Positions 61,787 to 64,000 of a DNA stretch of 64,000 nucleotides are shown piece by piece. Where the stretch lies: positions 9,469,940-9,533,939 of the forward strand of contig NC_052131.2 in assembly GCF_016086655.4 (NCBI RefSeq), read 5' to 3'. Below the pieces are notes generated by a model. The model was not told the origin of the DNA, did not search any database, and worked only from the letters and a program-made list of their open reading frames with translations. The DNA is from Lepeophtheirus salmonis (lineage: Eukaryota; Arthropoda; Copepoda; Siphonostomatoida; Caligidae). Numbering within the stretch: position 1 is the first letter of the stretch; every line of letters begins with the position of its first letter. A program made the translations under genes and the position numbers.

Positions 61787-62347
61787 TAATTATCATCATG
61801 AGTCTTGTTAATAAAAAAAAGGATACATAATTAAAAATAAAGGAAATATTATTATAAAAATCCTACAATGTTCTTTGCGTTGAATAAAAATATACATAAA
61901 ATTATCGAGTCTCTTATTTCAATATGATGTGGTATGTATTGCATTTTGCAACCTTTGCTCTCCCGCTAAAAAAGAAAGAAACAGGTCAAAAACAGTCATG
62001 ATGTTATTTTTTTTTATTTCTATATTCTCTGTACATTAATTTTATAAGTCTATACATTCCAAAACACAGAACAACTTCATCACAAAATAATATTAATTAA
62101 TTAATATAACAATAGTGACAATCATTTTTTATGTAAAAAAAAAAAAAAGCATGGGTAAATGAAAAAAGATAACAACATCTTAACAAAAATCTGCTAAATA
62201 ATAAAATTTAAAAACAAAACAAAATAATAAGACAATTCCATTCATAGCAAACCTCTCCAGTCTTCGTGGGATTTTAAGAGGAGTTTGTCCAGACTAATAG
62301 GTATGCAAGAGTTCTTAATTCTTGCTGCGTAGAGAATACATAGCACT

Positions 62348-62596
62348 TTAATAATTAAGTGTTCTATTTTGAAGTGAAATCCATGTGTAGGTGGTGATAT
62401 CAAGCCAATCCCCAATCTTTATTTCTGAATTGTAGTATTCCCCTAAAAACTCAGTGGGCACGTGCACAATGTTAACTCCTTTTGGGCAGTCTAAAAACAG
62501 ATTTCTTGAAGTTTCTAAACTGGACTTCAAGAATGTGCAATCTCTTTCTGTATCGTCAACTCTCCATTTATTGTTAAAAAGGGTTGAAGTAGCCAT
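62348..62596 (-). CDS. Small hypothetical protein, 82 aa, unrecognised
   Basis: An ATG-started minus-strand ORF of 82 codons in a patch clearly less AT-rich than its surroundings (about 62.2-63.1 kb). Composition is balanced, not low complexity: it begins MATSTLFNNKWRVDD and has a central hydrophobic/charged stretch with FLDCPKGVNIVHVP and GDWLDITTYTW. The alternating beta-like pattern could fit a small OB-type fold, but I recognise no family. An acceptor-like pyrimidine-AG lies upstream on the same strand near 62757, so the ORF could be the body of a spliced gene with its leader in 62597-62756. No good donor is visible inside the ORF. It could instead be a relic of an unrecognised repeat. 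Confidence 0.4.
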   Translation of the reverse strand: MATSTLFNNKWRVDDTERDCTFLKSSLETSRNLFLDCPKGVNIVHVPTEFLGEYYNSEIKIGDWLDITTYTWISLQNRTLNY

Positions 62597-62627
62597 CCTG
62601 TAACGAAACTACTTTTCTTTTGAGTCC

Positions 62628-63120
62628 ATGCAAGAGTTTTTTGAGTTTTTCAGTACATCTTCCGACGGTATACAACCTAATGGAAGTAAGCGTGTACACA
62701 CCAAATTTGCGAGGGAACCCAAAATTTGGCTTTCGAGTGCTTTATTGCAGACACTTGAAATAAAAATGGTTTGTAATACTATGTATCACGGGGGCTATAA
62801 AACTTTAGTATGACTTAATCAGTTTTTTAATATGCAAGAAGGTCGTTGGTTTGGCATCTTTGAACTAGCTCCACAATTGGCTATTCCTGAAAGTCCTGAT
62901 GCCCTGAAGAGTTCATCTCTAGTGTTAAGCTATGGTTGAAATTCAATGATTCGTCTATGATCAGAAGAGGAAGAACTGAGTCCATAATAGATTTCCATGA
63001 ATTAGGTCATTTACTTCCAGTATGCAATAGCCATAGTTGAAGGCTTAAACAGCTCAGCAGGACCCATGAGAATTCTTGCGTGGAATGAAAGCCCTGTATT
63101 TCTTTTAGAATTTTCTTTCA
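62628..63120. other. Less AT-rich patch with short open frames, function unknown
   Basis: Neighbouring sequence has protein-like but short frames on both strands: plus-strand ATG frames at 62628-62813 (61 codons) and from about 62832 (35 codons, reading MQEGRWFGIFELAPQLAIPE). Frames overlap on opposite strands, so at most one strand is likely coding. It may be exons of the gene whose ORF ends at 62348, or a decayed repeat. No family recognised. Confidence 0.25.
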
Positions 63121-63583
63121 AGCATTTTGCCTAGAAATCCAAACAGCTCACGTCGTTAATTTTATCATAGCTTGTAACGTTTCATCTTTAAATAAAAAAA
63201 AACAGAGAAAAGGCCCAAAATCAGTTTTTAGTCTCAACCCTAGAATTGTTATTCAATAATTGAAGGGAATTGTTCACAATATCTTTAGAAAAAAATAAGA
63301 GTAGCTTAATCAACGAATTTCAAAAAGGGGTGAAAGGACAGAAATGGAACTATCCACTAGGTTCATGTGGGATCTAAATTTCCGACTGTTTGCAATTATA
63401 ATTTTGGTACATTTCTATATGCATTTTTTTTTTTTTTAATCGAAGATTTCTTTTAAAAGAGATTTTTGAGCTTTGGGTACAAATTTGTCAACATTTTCCT
63501 CTGATGCTTCTAATAAAAGGAATGATTTTTTCCGTATAACATTTCTAAAATTAGATTTGATTATTCAAAAAACAATTAGTTTA

Positions 63584-63615
<32 letters not shown>

Positions 63616-64000
63616 GATGAGACAATACAGGAAAATAATAAGTTTGTATTTTTTTCTGTTTGAACCAGAAAATTGTCTAAATACGCAAATTGAAGATTCC
63701 AAAGCTCATGTATCAAATATTTAGTAAAAAATTTATTACAAACCCCTTTTTCTTCTTCTAATAAGTTGTAGATTAAAGATGTAACATGATGCTGATTAAA
63801 AACAAACCATCCAATTGAATTTTATTTCCCTCAAACTTCAAAATAGGATATAAGGATTAGCTCAGAAGTATTTTAGGGGATATATATTAATCTTCCATAT
63901 GCCATGTATGTATATTTGAGCCAACTTTTGAATATAAAAAAATCAATAATCAACATCAAAATTTGTTTATCCCTTGCAATGTTTAGTAAATGAAATCCTA
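63121..64000. other. Gene-free AT-rich DNA at the right edge
   Basis: An 83-codon plus-strand frame (63473-63724) runs through the T homopolymer and is not supported. Nothing else recognised. Confidence 0.45.
63587..63615. repeat. 29-base T run
   Basis: Uninterrupted T homopolymer, the longest in the window. It could be the poly(A) tail of a minus-strand retrocopy, but no element is recognised next to it. Confidence 0.85.

Noticed and set aside
1..64000. CRISPR arrays, bacterial operons, rRNA genes
   Set aside because: None seen; direct repeats present are simple repeats or transposon copies, and the window is eukaryotic in character.

Overview
This is eukaryotic, strongly AT-rich, non-coding-dominated DNA carrying one clearly intact protein-coding gene. 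Decayed DNA transposons of the mariner/Tc1, P-like and hAT-like types, tRNA-derived SINE copies, an intact-looking arthropod-type Tob gene and a Tc1 terminus of a kind common in fish genomes together suggest a small-bodied arthropod. A caligid copepod such as a salmon louse is my best guess. This is inference; no marker in the window proves the species. Nothing bacterial (operons, CRISPR, rRNA) is present.

Layout. 0-12 kb holds remnants of several mariner/Tc1-type transposases (1.06, 1.75, 4.6, 8.1, 9.4 and 10.3-11.1 kb), a P-element-like transposase relic (6.1-6.75 kb) and a tRNA-derived SINE (5.0 kb). 12-33 kb continues in the same style. It has a long inverted-repeat structure at 15.8-17.0 kb, a hAT-type element bounded by a perfect 8-bp target duplication at 17.5-18.9 kb, a Tc1 terminus at 19.1 kb and a Tc1-like element at 20.1-21.0 kb. 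It also has a 0.88-kb foldback element at 25.6-26.5 kb and three more Tc1-like relics at 27.5-32.5 kb. 33-46.6 kb is a long AT-rich block in which I recognise simple repeats and a few possible transposon ends but no gene. 46.6-57 kb has a shortened sibling of the 17.5-kb hAT-type element, other dispersed repeats, one transposase C-terminus and a second SINE copy.

57.9-59.5 kb holds the real gene: a Tob (BTG/Tob family) anti-proliferative protein of 440 residues in one uninterrupted coding exon, preceded by a splice acceptor and a 5' UTR segment containing a short upstream ORF. Its first exon and promoter are not identifiable and may lie many kb upstream, so part of the gene-free DNA to the left may be its intron. 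Right of Tob the DNA stays AT-rich. There is a possible promoter at 60.9-61.0 kb (CRE, two inverted CCAAT boxes, TATA) and a small minus-strand ORF at 62.35-62.6 kb in a less AT-rich patch, which may be a genuine short gene.

The mobile-element relics are nearly all inactive. The points most worth following up are the foldback element and its relation to the 16-kb inverted repeat, the hAT-type pair, the P-like relic, the SINE pair, and the Tob protein's lack of a recognisable PAM2 motif.
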